Position numbers and translations under genes: made by a program. DNA of 37,989 bases from a virus, in the IMG/VR virus record IMGVR_UViG_3300021407_000028, positions 1 through 37,989 of that record; one strand, written 5' to 3'. Every line of letters starts with the position of its first letter. The stretch's first letter is position 1. The notes beneath the pieces were generated by a model. It did not search any database and was not told the origin of the DNA. It saw nothing but the letters and a program-made list of their open reading frames with translations. This document shows, one piece after another, positions 19,489-26,845 of the stretch.

Positions 19489-20391
19489 ATGAACGACATC
19501 TCCCCCATCATCGAGCGTGACGAAGTCGCGCTGATCCCGCAGCCGGTGTTTCTGCCGCTGGCCTCGCCCAGCTGCGCCCAGGTCTGCGCCGCGTTGGCGA
19601 GCGCGCAGGGCGTGATGAAAACCCCCAAGCGCACCAAGGAGGCGACGATCAAGGGCAACGGCTACAGCTACACCTACAAATACGCCCCGCTCGAGGAGAT
19701 CGTTGACGCGGTCAAGGAAGCGCTCGCCGCCAATGGTCTGGCGCGGCATCAGTACCTCGTCACCCGCGGCAGCCAACCCGTGATGCGCACCATCATCTGG
19801 CACGCCAGCGGCGAGTGGATTGCCTCGGACTATCCGATCCACCCGACCAAGGAGGGTCCGCAGGGATTTGCGTCTGGGGTTACCTACGCCCGGCGCTACG
19901 GCCTCAGCTTGGCCTTGGGGCTCGCCCCCGAGGACGATGACGATGCCAATGTCGCGGAGGGACAATTCCCTTACGGCAGAGCCGAGCCTGCGATACCCGG
20001 TCGTATTCCTGCCTCCACGGCACCCGCCAATGGTAACGGCGCGCCGAAGCCGCCGGGCCCGCTGCCCAAGGAACCGCCGCCGCCCGAGGTGCACGATCCC
20101 GAGACCGGCGAGATCGGCCCGCATTTGATCCCGGTGCTGCAATCGCAGCTCGGCAAGGCGGACTGGCTTGGCTGGGGCGGCAAGCTGGTGACGGCATTGC
20201 AGACTGCGAAGACCCGCGAGGAGGGTGAGGCATGGATCAGGGCCTGCCAGGCGGCGCTCGGCAATTGCGACCGGGATGCGCCCAAGGTGCACGAGCGCGT
20301 CCAGGCGAATATCCGGGTGATGCGCGAGCGGCTCCCCGATTTTATGGTGGCGCCCGACAGCCTCACCTCCCTAAGGACAGGACAGTTATGA
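19489..20391 (+). CDS. erf: ERF family single-strand annealing protein
   Basis: A 300-aa recombination protein. The ERF core spans about residues 25-160: CAALASAQGVMKTPKR, YTYKYAPLEEIVDAVKEALA, GFASGVTYARRYGLSLALGL and the acidic EDDDDAN that ends the domain. A Pro-rich linker (about 180-215) and a C-terminal helical domain follow, as in P22 Erf. It forms rings that anneal complementary strands after resection by the YqaJ-type exonuclease, aiding genome circularisation and recombination. A ribosome site GGAG lies upstream of ATG 19489. Confidence 0.9.
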   Translation: MNDISPIIERDEVALIPQPVFLPLASPSCAQVCAALASAQGVMKTPKRTKEATIKGNGYSYTYKYAPLEEIVDAVKEALAANGLARHQYLVTRGSQPVMRTIIWHASGEWIASDYPIHPTKEGPQGFASGVTYARRYGLSLALGLAPEDDDDANVAEGQFPYGRAEPAIPGRIPASTAPANGNGAPKPPGPLPKEPPPPEVHDPETGEIGPHLIPVLQSQLGKADWLGWGGKLVTALQTAKTREEGEAWIRACQAALGNCDRDAPKVHERVQANIRVMRERLPDFMVAPDSLTSLRTGQL

Positions 20392-20660
20392 CGCCGCGCG
20401 AGAGGGCAGAGGCCCTGGTGAGGCCCTGGAAAAACAGCTTTCGCGCATCGGAGATTTTTGCGGAGGCGGAAATGACCAACAGAATTGAGGAAGGCATCAC
20501 CGAGCATGTCCGCGCGCTGCTGGCGGATAACGAGGAGACGATCGAGGTCATGGCAATGGCCGCTTGGCGCGAAGCGGATTTCTGTGAAGAAGTCGAAGAC
20601 TTTATCATGGCTATGCGCACCGCCCTCGCCGCCCTCCGCAGAAAGGCAGGCGTAGAATGA
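20388..20660 (+). CDS. Tandem paralogue 1 (MTPRERA family)
   Basis: Encodes 90 aa from ATG 20388, overlapping the ERF stop (ATGA). First of four related genes. Shared elements are MTPRERAEAL at the start, EHVRALLADNEETIEVMA in the middle and ALAALRRKAG at the end. It is helical and acidic. No known family is recognised. Expression is coupled to ERF and to the next copy. Confidence 0.75.
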   Translation: MTPRERAEALVRPWKNSFRASEIFAEAEMTNRIEEGITEHVRALLADNEETIEVMAMAAWREADFCEEVEDFIMAMRTALAALRRKAGVE

Positions 20661-21007
20661 TGACGCCGCGCGAGAGGGCTGAGGAAGCAACTCGGGACGT
20701 AGCTGAATGGGATGATCGCACTAGCCCTGAAGATCAGCCCCTTATGCTACTGATAACAGAGGCGGAACTAACCGACGTGATCGAAACCGCCATCACCGAG
20801 CATGTCCGCGCGGTGCTGGCAGATGACGAGGCGATGATCGAGGCGATGGCGAAAGCCATTAATGCCGATATCATGGAAAATGCAACTCGCGATCATCCCG
20901 CAATGCGGCCGCTGCTATGGGATGAAATGGGGCTGAAGAACAGAGATGATTATCGAAAGACTGCGCGCGCCGCGCTCGCCGCCCTGCGCAGCAAGGCGGG
21001 CGTTTGA
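20657..21007 (+). CDS. Tandem paralogue 2 (MTPRERA family)
   Basis: Encodes 116 aa from ATG 20657 (a second ATG follows at 20660). It keeps MTPRERAEEA, EHVRAVLADDEAMIEAMAKA and ARAALAALRSKAGV but has a longer insertion before the C-terminal helix (DIMENATRDHPAMRPLLWDE). It overlaps the previous stop and ends at the next start (TGATG). Confidence 0.75.
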   Translation: MMTPRERAEEATRDVAEWDDRTSPEDQPLMLLITEAELTDVIETAITEHVRAVLADDEAMIEAMAKAINADIMENATRDHPAMRPLLWDEMGLKNRDDYRKTARAALAALRSKAGV

Positions 21008-21273
21008 TGACGCCGCGTGAGAGGGCAATTCAAGCGGTTGATGCGGCCTTCGGCTACACAGTCGAGTATTGTCCGCAGCCTCAGATACATCGAGCGCTAT
21101 ATGACACCATCGAAGCCGCCATCGCCGAGCATGTCCGCGAACTGCTGGCGGATGACGAGGCGACGATCGAGGCGATGGCTGACCGCCTTGGCGACTGGTT
21201 ACAGCCTAGGCTACGCGCACTGGACGCGGCCCGCGCCGCCCTCGCCGTTCTCCGAAGCAAGGCAGGTGTTTGA
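21007..21273 (+). CDS. Tandem paralogue 3 (MTPRERA family)
   Basis: Encodes 88 aa from ATG 21007, which overlaps the previous TGA. It keeps MTPRERAIQAV, EHVRELLADDEATIEAMADR and ARAALAVLRSKAGV. It is the shortest copy and close to the family core. Confidence 0.75.
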   Translation: MTPRERAIQAVDAAFGYTVEYCPQPQIHRALYDTIEAAIAEHVRELLADDEATIEAMADRLGDWLQPRLRALDAARAALAVLRSKAGV

Positions 21274-21686
21274 TGACGCCGCGGGAGAGGGCGGAGGCTC
21301 TGGTAGATGCCCTGATGGGTTTCTCACCCATAAAGCAAGTCAAGCTCGCTGAGCTAGCGTTTGCCGAGCATGTCCGCGTCAGTTCCCCTATACGTCTGAC
21401 TGATATTGAACGCGCCCTGAATTATCTCGATAGCATTAATACAGGAACGCTAAACCCTGAGCAGCACGCAGCTATGTGGTTTGCAGAAGCGCGCGCTGAA
21501 GGAGCGGCGGAAGCCAAAGAGCATGTCCGCGCATTGCTGGCGGACGAGGCGACGATCGAGGTGGTGGCAAACGCCATCGCAAGGATGGACGAGGAGATGA
21601 GGACGGGCGGTGATGAGCGTTCGGGCTATAGGTTCCTTGCTGAGGCCGCCCTCACCGCGCTGCGCGGAAAGGCCTTTGCGCAGTGA
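21273..21686 (+). CDS. Tandem paralogue 4 (MTPRERA family, expanded)
   Basis: Encodes 137 aa from ATG 21273, overlapping the previous TGA. It has MTPRERAEALVDAL at the start and two EHVR elements: AEHVRVSS near residue 30 and KEHVRALLADEATIEVVANA near residue 85. About 55 residues lie between them (DIERALNYLDSINTG included), so it looks expanded by duplication or insertion. The C terminus AALTALRGKAF matches the other copies. Confidence 0.75.
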   Translation: MTPRERAEALVDALMGFSPIKQVKLAELAFAEHVRVSSPIRLTDIERALNYLDSINTGTLNPEQHAAMWFAEARAEGAAEAKEHVRALLADEATIEVVANAIARMDEEMRTGGDERSGYRFLAEAALTALRGKAFAQ

Positions 21687-21865
21687 AATCCTCGACGAAA
21701 TGGCCGCGATATGAGGCATGCTCCCGCTGCGGCGGTCATGGTGTCGTTGATTCGGTGGAGGACGGGCCGCTCGAATGTCACCGATGTCATGGATCCGGGC
21801 GAGTAATCGCGCGTGACGACCGCGGGCAGTTTCTACCGTGGGATTCCCTGGAAGCCGTGGAATGA
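21683..21865 (+). CDS. Small DnaJ-type zinc-ribbon protein
   Basis: Encodes 60 aa from GTG 21683, overlapping the previous TGA. CSRCGGHGVV (near 13-22) and CHRCHGSGRV (near 32-41) form a zinc domain of the CxxCxGxG type. The C terminus is DRGQFLPWDSLEAVE. It overlaps the next start by ATGA. One of three such mini-proteins in this genome. Confidence 0.7.
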   Translation: MKSSTKWPRYEACSRCGGHGVVDSVEDGPLECHRCHGSGRVIARDDRGQFLPWDSLEAVE

Positions 21866-22293
21866 AATCCTCGACGATCCTGATGCGGCGCCTCGGCGAT
21901 TTTCTTTTGCCGGCCGAGGACAAGGCGCTCGAGGCGCTGCGCCGGATCCCGCCGCGGGTGCCGATCGCGGTGCGGGTGCTGCGCCACCGCAGCCCCGAGC
22001 AGACCGCGCTTTACTGGCGCTGTCTCGAGCGCGTCGTCGAGGCCACCGGCCGTTGGCACGCGGCAGAGGAACTGCACTTGGCGCTTAAGGTGGCGACGGG
22101 ACGGGTCGACGTCGTGCAGCTGTTGGACGGCCGCAAAGTGCTCGTCCCGGAAAGCATCGCCTTTGACCAGATGACCCAGGACGAAGCCAGCGCCTATTTT
22201 GACGCGGCGCTGAAGATCGTCTGTGACGAGCTGATGGGCGGTGTCACGGTCGAGGAGCTGCTCGGCCATGCCGGGGCAAGGGTTGCGGCATGA
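21862..22293 (+). CDS. DUF1367-like recombination/nin-region protein
   Basis: Encodes 143 aa from ATG 21862, which overlaps the previous stop. Pattern: VPIAVRVLRHRSPEQTALYW near residues 30-50, EELHLALKVATGRVDVV near 67-84, SIAFDQMTQDEASAYFDAAL near 98-117, then ELMGG. This matches the family of lambdoid nin-region proteins annotated DUF1367. A role in recombination or DNA metabolism is likely from its place between ERF and integrase. Family assignment is from memory of the pattern. Confidence 0.65.
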   Translation: MKSSTILMRRLGDFLLPAEDKALEALRRIPPRVPIAVRVLRHRSPEQTALYWRCLERVVEATGRWHAAEELHLALKVATGRVDVVQLLDGRKVLVPESIAFDQMTQDEASAYFDAALKIVCDELMGGVTVEELLGHAGARVAA

Positions 22294-22496
22294 TCGTGCC
22301 GCTGCCCGTACCGCCGGACGAGCGCTTTACGGTGCGCTGGTGCGATCCCTACCGCGGCTTTCTGCGAGGGCGAGGCCCCGGCTATGCCGTCTTCGATGGT
22401 GACCACCGGATCACCAGCACCATCTACGCGACGCGCGCCGAGGCCGAGCAGCACCGCGACAACATCGCCAGGATCTACGCACAGTACCGCTGGTAA
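22290..22496 (+). CDS. Small early protein of unknown function
   Basis: Encodes 68 aa from ATG 22290, overlapping the DUF1367-like stop (ATGA). Sequence FTVRWCDPYRGFLRGRGPGY, then VFDGDHRITSTIYATRAEAE and a C-terminal helix. The beta-beta-helix appearance resembles small single-domain proteins common in phage accessory regions. No family is recognised. Confidence 0.65.
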   Translation: MIVPLPVPPDERFTVRWCDPYRGFLRGRGPGYAVFDGDHRITSTIYATRAEAEQHRDNIARIYAQYRW

Positions 22497-22505
22497 GGAG
22501 GCACC

Positions 22506-22754
22506 ATGACCCGTTGGCTGTCGCTCCCCCACGCAGCCGAGCACCTCGACCTCAGCGTCGATTCGCTGCGCCGCCTGGTACGCCAGGGCAAGCTGCCCCC
22601 GCCCGATCGCAGCCTCGGTGTGCGCCTGCCGCGGTGGGACAAGGAAGCGCTTGACAATGCCATGCAGGATCGGCCTCGCTCGCTGAGCAATCCTCAACAC
22701 GCATTGGAGATCTGGCTTGAAAAACAGAAACGTGCGCGGCGAGCCGCCGGCTGA
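22506..22754 (+). CDS. Excisionase-like HTH protein (AlpA/HTH_17 type)
   Basis: Encodes 82 aa from ATG 22506 with AAGGAGG upstream. The N-terminal half is a winged-helix pattern: WLSLPHAAEHLDLSVDSLRR, then LVRQGKLPPPDRSLGVRLPR and WDKEALD. This is the AlpA/MerR-like fold of phage excisionases and recombination directionality factors. It directly precedes and overlaps the integrase, as xis genes usually do. Together they control integration and excision. Confidence 0.75.
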   Translation: MTRWLSLPHAAEHLDLSVDSLRRLVRQGKLPPPDRSLGVRLPRWDKEALDNAMQDRPRSLSNPQHALEIWLEKQKRARRAAG

Positions 22755-23607
22755 ACGCATTCTTGCCGCTGTCGTCAGAGCCTGGCAACGCAGCCCCGAA
22801 TGGGATGTCCTGGCAGCCGGAACGCAGCGCAACTACGTGCTTTATCTACGTCCGCTGCATGAGGCGATGAAGCTCGTCCCGATCAGCGAAATCAAACGCA
22901 GCCATATCCTCGAGATCCGCAACCAGATCGCCGCCGATCGCGGCCATGGCGCCGCACTTAACTTTGCTCGCGCTGTCGGCGCGTTTTTTACCTGGGCGCT
23001 GGAGAACGACATCATCGAATTGTCGCCGGCCCTCAAGCTGGCAACCAAACTCAAACGCGGCTCGTTGCCGGCGTGGCGCCACGACCAAGCGCAGCGTGCA
23101 ATGCGCGAGCTTCCCGAGCCGTATCGCCGCGCCGTCGTCCTCGCCTATTACACAGGCCAGCGCCGCGGCGACCTCTGCCGGCTGCGCTGGGACGACTATG
23201 ACGGGCGTGTGATCCGCCTCACCCAGGTGAAAACCCGCGAGCCCCTCGAGATCCCGGTGTGGCGACTGCCTGAGTTTCAAGCCGACCTCGCGGTGTGGAA
23301 AGCCGACCGCCATAGCCTCACCATCCTCGAATATCGCAACAAGCCGTGGGATCCGAACTACCTCTCGACCTGGCTCCCCGATCACCTCAAGCGCATTGGC
23401 CTGCCGCGCGAGCTTGGACTGCATGGCTTGCGGCGTCTGACCGCGATCCGCCTGGCGGAGGCGGGGTGCTCGACGCACGAGATCGCTGCAATTACCGGGC
23501 ACCGCACCCTGCAGATGGTGCAGGAATACACCCGCGGCGTTAGGCAGCGCACGCTGGCGGATGTTGCCTACCTGCGGCTAGCGGGGAAAACCACCGACAA
23601 CCTCTAA
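22717..23607 (+). CDS. int: Tyrosine integrase
   Basis: A 296-aa site-specific recombinase. The N-terminal part is the SAM-like core-binding domain (about 25-110). Catalytic residues are Arg149 in YYTGQRRGDLCRLRW, Lys172 in QVKTREP, His236 and Arg239 in LHGLRRLTA, His262 in ITGHRT and nucleophile Tyr271 in VQEYTRG. Starting at TTG 22717 gives a GGAG 7 bases upstream and overlaps the excisionase gene by 38 bases. It is slightly short for phage integrases and seems to lack an arm-binding domain. Its presence makes the phage temperate. The attachment site may lie just downstream. Confidence 0.92.
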   Translation: MKNRNVRGEPPAERILAAVVRAWQRSPEWDVLAAGTQRNYVLYLRPLHEAMKLVPISEIKRSHILEIRNQIAADRGHGAALNFARAVGAFFTWALENDIIELSPALKLATKLKRGSLPAWRHDQAQRAMRELPEPYRRAVVLAYYTGQRRGDLCRLRWDDYDGRVIRLTQVKTREPLEIPVWRLPEFQADLAVWKADRHSLTILEYRNKPWDPNYLSTWLPDHLKRIGLPRELGLHGLRRLTAIRLAEAGCSTHEIAAITGHRTLQMVQEYTRGVRQRTLADVAYLRLAGKTTDNL

Positions 23608-23730
23608 TTGAGTCGGCATTTTTCTCAATGAAATCAACTGGGTGATTTTACTACTGATAGTCTCACCCGACTGATTTTAAAGCGATATTTCGGTCGGTTG
23701 ACCCTGACGCGTGCAGGGACACCTCCCTGA
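23607..23730. other. Repeat-rich noncoding region after integrase (candidate attP and terminators)
   Basis: Noncoding, with lower GC. It holds three inverted repeats: ATTGAG/CTCAAT (23607-23612 and 23624-23629), GGGTGA/TCACCC (23640-23645 and 23663-23668) and CAGGGA-CACC-TCCCTG (23714-23729). It also has a direct repeat TGATTTTA at 23643-23650 and 23672-23679. Such features suit integrase-binding arms or transcription stops. The core attachment sequence cannot be identified without the host junction. Confidence 0.35.
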
Positions 23731-23759
23731 AGCAGGCAAAGATGCATACCAGGGGGAGG

Positions 23760-23802
23760 CGCTAACCCTTCGCGTTCGGCCGCTTCTTGTACTCCTCGAA
23801 CC
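23760..23802. repeat. Direct repeat, copy B (flanks a plus-strand ORF)
   Basis: About 43 bases resembling 23997-24034. On the minus strand both encode EEYKKRPNA followed by a stop, with synonymous third-position differences. In this copy the frame closes upstream within about 10 codons, so it is a gene-end remnant. Confidence 0.55.
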
Positions 23803-23806
23803 CCAG

Positions 23807-24190
23807 ATGAGACGCAACAAATTTGATCTATACACCACCGATAACCTCCGCCACATCTACGCCAGCGGGCAACGCCTGCCAGGCGTGAGCCAGGACGAGC
23901 TTGTGGCCGAGATCCGCCGGCGTCTTCGCTGGGGCAGCCGTTATGCGCTGATCTTAATGCTGCTCGCGATTGCTGTGTTGGCTCTAGCGCTCTCTTCGCT
24001 AACGCGCGTTCGGGCGCTTTTTGTACTCCTCGAGCCGCCCCTCGCGGCTCACGTCGTCGAGCGGCCGCCATTCCCGAGCGCGCTGCCCGGTGGTGCCCCG
24101 CGCCGGCCACCTATCGTCGTATTGCTGCTCGACGGTATCGATCGCCCGGCGGAACTTTTCCGGTCCTACCTGATCGCTCGCATCGGGTGA
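23807..24190 (+). CDS. Possible small membrane protein
   Basis: Encodes up to 128 aa from ATG 23807 without a clear ribosome site. Residues 1-62 look natural: RRNKFDLYTTDNLRHIYASG, DELVAEIRRRLRWGSRY and a transmembrane stretch (ALILMLLAIAVLALALSSL). The remainder is antisense to the minus-strand gene at 23999-24211 and is probably a shadow read-through. The N-terminal part is flanked by the direct repeats, suggesting an inserted unit. Low certainty. Confidence 0.35.
   Translation: MRRNKFDLYTTDNLRHIYASGQRLPGVSQDELVAEIRRRLRWGSRYALILMLLAIAVLALALSSLTRVRALFVLLEPPLAAHVVERPPFPSALPGGAPRRPPIVVLLLDGIDRPAELFRSYLIARIG
23997..24034. repeat. Direct repeat, copy A (3' end of the 23999-24211 gene)
   Basis: Encodes LEEYKKRPNAR and stop on the minus strand. 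It matches copy B at about 34 of 40 positions. Confidence 0.55.
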
Positions 24191-24211
24191 AAAGGGGATC
24201 CTGTTTGCCAT
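23999..24211 (-). CDS. Small charged protein, last gene of the late arm
   Basis: Encodes 70 aa from ATG 24211, overlapping the previous stop by ATGA. Sequence MANRIPFSPDASDQVGPEKF, then FRRAIDTVEQQYDDRWPARG and a basic end EEYKKRPNAR. No family is recognised. It is the final supported gene of the leftward transcription unit. Confidence 0.65.
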   Translation of the reverse strand: MANRIPFSPDASDQVGPEKFRRAIDTVEQQYDDRWPARGTTGQRAREWRPLDDVSREGRLEEYKKRPNAR

Positions 24212-24459
24212 CAGCGTTTCTCCCTGCCCTTCTTGCCGCCCACAGCGATCGAGGGATACTTCTCCTTGACCTTGCGCTTGATCTCGGCGTCAGCGCCCGC
24301 AGAGGCGTTCTGAGCCCCCCTGGAGAGGGCATTGCGCGCCCTGGCCTTGGTATCGATCGGGTAGCTTCCCGGCCCCTTGCCGCCCTTCCCCGTGCCTTTA
24401 CCGGGCAGCGCAAAGTCCTTGCCGGGCAGCTTCTCGCGCTGCTTCATGTTCAGCGCCAT
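24211..24459 (-). CDS. DUF6582-like small basic protein
   Basis: Encodes 82 aa from ATG 24459 (overlapping the previous TGA as TGATG; GTG 24462 is the alternative). It begins MALNMKQREKLPGKDFALPG, the N-terminal pattern I associate with DUF6582 proteins found in proteobacterial phages and hosts. It continues with Gly/Lys-rich sequence and a basic helix (ADAEIKRKVKEKYPSIAVGG). The biochemical role is unknown. Confidence 0.7.
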   Translation of the reverse strand: MALNMKQREKLPGKDFALPGKGTGKGGKGPGSYPIDTKARARNALSRGAQNASAGADAEIKRKVKEKYPSIAVGGKKGREKR

Positions 24460-24626
24460 CACGATTCTCCGATCAGCGGGGCGAGGCGAGCGATCGTCTT
24501 TTCGAGCGCGGCCACCCGGTCCTCCAGGCTAGCCGTCTTCGTGGCCGGCGCTGGGGGCGGTGCCACCTCGGTCTTCGGCGCCTCGTGACCGTTGTCCTCA
24601 GCGTCAGCGTGTGCGTGGCTTCTCAT
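24459..24626 (-). CDS. Short coiled-coil protein after the tail fibre
   Basis: Encodes 55 aa from ATG 24626 with AGGAGA upstream. An acidic/His N terminus and Ala/Pro linker precede a heptad-like helix (TASLEDRVAALEKTIARLAP). It resembles the C-terminal helix of the tail fibre upstream (VKELAARVEALE), so it could associate with it or be a trimeric accessory. That is inference. Confidence 0.6.
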   Translation of the reverse strand: MRSHAHADAEDNGHEAPKTEVAPPPAPATKTASLEDRVAALEKTIARLAPLIGES

Positions 24627-24641
24627 AGGTTTCTCCTTTCC

Positions 24642-26498
24642 TCACTCAAGTGCTTCAACCCGCGCGGCGAGTTCCTTAACCGCGTTGACCAACGCGTAGA
24701 TCAGCGGGCCGCTATCAATGGTCAGATAATCTTGTGCCGCCTCATCGCCGATCGGCAGGGATATGCTGCCGACAAGTTCCGGCATGACTACCAGCGTTGC
24801 CTCCGCATCAAGCCCGATATAAGCCGTACCGGTTGGCAGCCCATGCGCACCTTCGCTGTATTCATAGGTAATTGGATTGAGCGCCAGAACCGCTTGCAGG
24901 CCGCCGGTATACTCCCCGACATTGGTTTTCAGCCCCGGATCGGAAGGCGCGGTCCATGATCCGCCGCCGGGTTTGACTGCGGTCGCGCCCTCTATTGTCA
25001 GGTTGCCCGAGGCGTCGCAAATCATCGCGGCGGCGCCGGCGGCATTCTGAAAACTGTACGTCCCCGAGCCAGGAAGGTTAAAAATCAGATTGCTGCCATC
25101 CCCGACAATGCGCCCGGCGGCGCCGGAGTTGAGGCCGTTGAAATAAAGGCTCAAATTAGACGGTATGCTAACGGTGCCGGAAAACGACGCGGTATTGCCT
25201 TGCAGTATCAGGCTGTTGACAGTGGCTGCCGTCCCGACCGGCGTCGTCTGCAGGAACAGCGCACTGCCTTGCGCCGTCTCGGTGAGGTTTTCCGTGGCGT
25301 TGACGCGGACAGCCGCGCCGGCATTGTAATTGGCCCCGTAAGTGCTCGTTCCCCGCCCGTAAAATTCAACCAATCCCAAGGTGTCGCCGGATTGCGCCGG
25401 GGTCGGCGCCGCCGCCGTGCCGCGCGCCTTGCGAAAGGTGAGCGCCCCCGTTGGCGTCCCATAGGCATCGATCAGCGCGTCCGGTGAGGTTGTATCGGCG
25501 CCGGCCAGCCAGAGTTGCGTTGCCCGACCGAGCGCCGCCACAGACTGCGGCGCCGCCGCGTTGGCGTTGAGCGTGAGTGCCCCCAGTGGCGGTGCCGGCG
25601 CCGCGTTGCCGATGAGGACGCCCGGCCGAACCGTCAGTTGCCCAGTCATGGTGCCGCCGGCAAGGGGCACATAGGCCCCGACGACGCTCGTCAGCTGCTG
25701 AAGCGGCACCGGGTTGAGGTTGGCCGCGGCATTACCGGCAAGCACAATCGCCCCGGTCATCGTTCCGCCTGCGAGCGGAAGTGCCAGTGCGCTCGAGGCG
25801 GCGACAAACGCGGTCGTGGCTACGCTGGTGTTGTTTGTGCCGCCCGGTTGCGTAATCGCCTGCGTGCCGGTCGGCAAGGTTGGCGTCCCGACAAAGTTCG
25901 GCGAATTGAGCGGCGCTGCGCCCAGCATCGTCATGACCTGACCGACGTTCAAATCGGTGGGCGCCGTGACGGTGCCGGTGTTGTTCCCCTTGAGCGTGTT
26001 GCCGTTCATGTTCGCCATGCTGATCGTACCGGTGGTGGTGATCGGACCACCCGTCAATCCCGCGCCTGTCGTGATATTGGAAACGGACCCCCCGCCGGCC
26101 AGCGGCACCCACTGCCCGGTTTGCCGTGCCCAGGTTTGACCGTTTGGCACGGGGGGCACCTCGGGCACATTTCCCGTGGCGACCATCATGTCGACGTACT
26201 GTTTATCGGCGGCCTGTGTTGGTTGGGTCGGCAGCCCGTTGAGGTAGAGCGGCCCGGTCATCGTGCTGCCGGTCAGCAGCACGGCAAGCTGCTGCACCGC
26301 CTGGTTGGCTGCATCCTGCACGTAGGGCGGCACCAGCGATGGCAGCATGCCCTCGACGGCCTCGAGCACCGATGGCTCGATGATGTCGGCGATTGCCACG
26401 GTGGTGAAATACGGCGCCGCGAAGACCAGCCGCGGATAATCCTGCGTGTCGGGAATCCCGAGAGGGACGACAGGGCCTTGCGGTGTAGGCGACGCCAT
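24642..26498 (-). CDS. Tail fibre with C-terminal S74 chaperone domain
   Basis: A 618-aa protein. The N terminus (1-110) is the virion-binding part and ends in TQPTQAADKQYVDMMVATG. The shaft has repeated short motifs (LAGGTMTGAI, LAGGTMTGQL, STMTGPL) and long Gly/Thr/Asn-rich stretches typical of beta-helical fibres. The final 100 residues are an intramolecular chaperone of the peptidase S74 type: SDPGLKTNV (from 519, Ser519 and Asp520), NPITYEY, YIGLDAEA and a terminal helix. S74 domains assemble trimers and then self-cleave. It is the likely host-recognition protein, with a second fibre at 34094. Confidence 0.85.
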   Translation of the reverse strand: MASPTPQGPVVPLGIPDTQDYPRLVFAAPYFTTVAIADIIEPSVLEAVEGMLPSLVPPYVQDAANQAVQQLAVLLTGSTMTGPLYLNGLPTQPTQAADKQYVDMMVATGNVPEVPPVPNGQTWARQTGQWVPLAGGGSVSNITTGAGLTGGPITTTGTISMANMNGNTLKGNNTGTVTAPTDLNVGQVMTMLGAAPLNSPNFVGTPTLPTGTQAITQPGGTNNTSVATTAFVAASSALALPLAGGTMTGAIVLAGNAAANLNPVPLQQLTSVVGAYVPLAGGTMTGQLTVRPGVLIGNAAPAPPLGALTLNANAAAPQSVAALGRATQLWLAGADTTSPDALIDAYGTPTGALTFRKARGTAAAPTPAQSGDTLGLVEFYGRGTSTYGANYNAGAAVRVNATENLTETAQGSALFLQTTPVGTAATVNSLILQGNTASFSGTVSIPSNLSLYFNGLNSGAAGRIVGDGSNLIFNLPGSGTYSFQNAAGAAAMICDASGNLTIEGATAVKPGGGSWTAPSDPGLKTNVGEYTGGLQAVLALNPITYEYSEGAHGLPTGTAYIGLDAEATLVVMPELVGSISLPIGDEAAQDYLTIDSGPLIYALVNAVKELAARVEALE

Positions 26499-26689
26499 CA
26501 GTCTTCACTCCCCGTGACAAGGTGTGGGCCCTCTGCGGGTGGTTTCTGCGCGTCGGCAAGCTGGGTCTGCAACCGCGCCGCGACCGGCCCCGAATACTTC
26601 ATCGGCAACTCGTAGAGCCCCGTGACGATCACGCTCCAGTCGCTATCCGCGAGAGTAACCATGATCTGTCGTTGCGTGTTGTCGGTCAT
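26498..26689 (-). CDS. Small protein upstream of the tail fibre
   Basis: Encodes 63 aa from ATG 26689; the frame extends to 26725, but the N-terminal extension is Arg/His-rich and lacks a good start site. Sequence MTDNTQRQIMVTLADSDWSV, then IVTGLYELPMKYSGPVAARL and a disordered end. It overlaps the fibre start by ATGA. No family is recognised. Confidence 0.65.
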   Translation of the reverse strand: MTDNTQRQIMVTLADSDWSVIVTGLYELPMKYSGPVAARLQTQLADAQKPPAEGPHLVTGSED

Positions 26690-26770
26690 TCTGCTATCCC
26701 GGATGCGGGATTCGGGGTGGTGCAAAACACCCCGAGATCCCTGACCATCTAGCCTGTAAGCGAGGCATCA

Positions 26771-26842
26771 ATGGCTGACACGAATCATATCACAGACCAG
26801 CAGCAGATCATCGTGCACCTCGACCAGCCGCTGGTGAGGTGA
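26771..26842 (+). CDS. Tiny ORF upstream of the plus-strand membrane gene
   Basis: A 23-codon ORF (ATG 26771, MADTNHITDQQQIIVHLDQP and stop). Its 3' end GGTGAGGTGA forms the ribosome site of the next gene. It may be a leader peptide. Weakly supported. Confidence 0.3.
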   Translation: MADTNHITDQQQIIVHLDQPLVR

Positions 26843-26845
26843 GCA

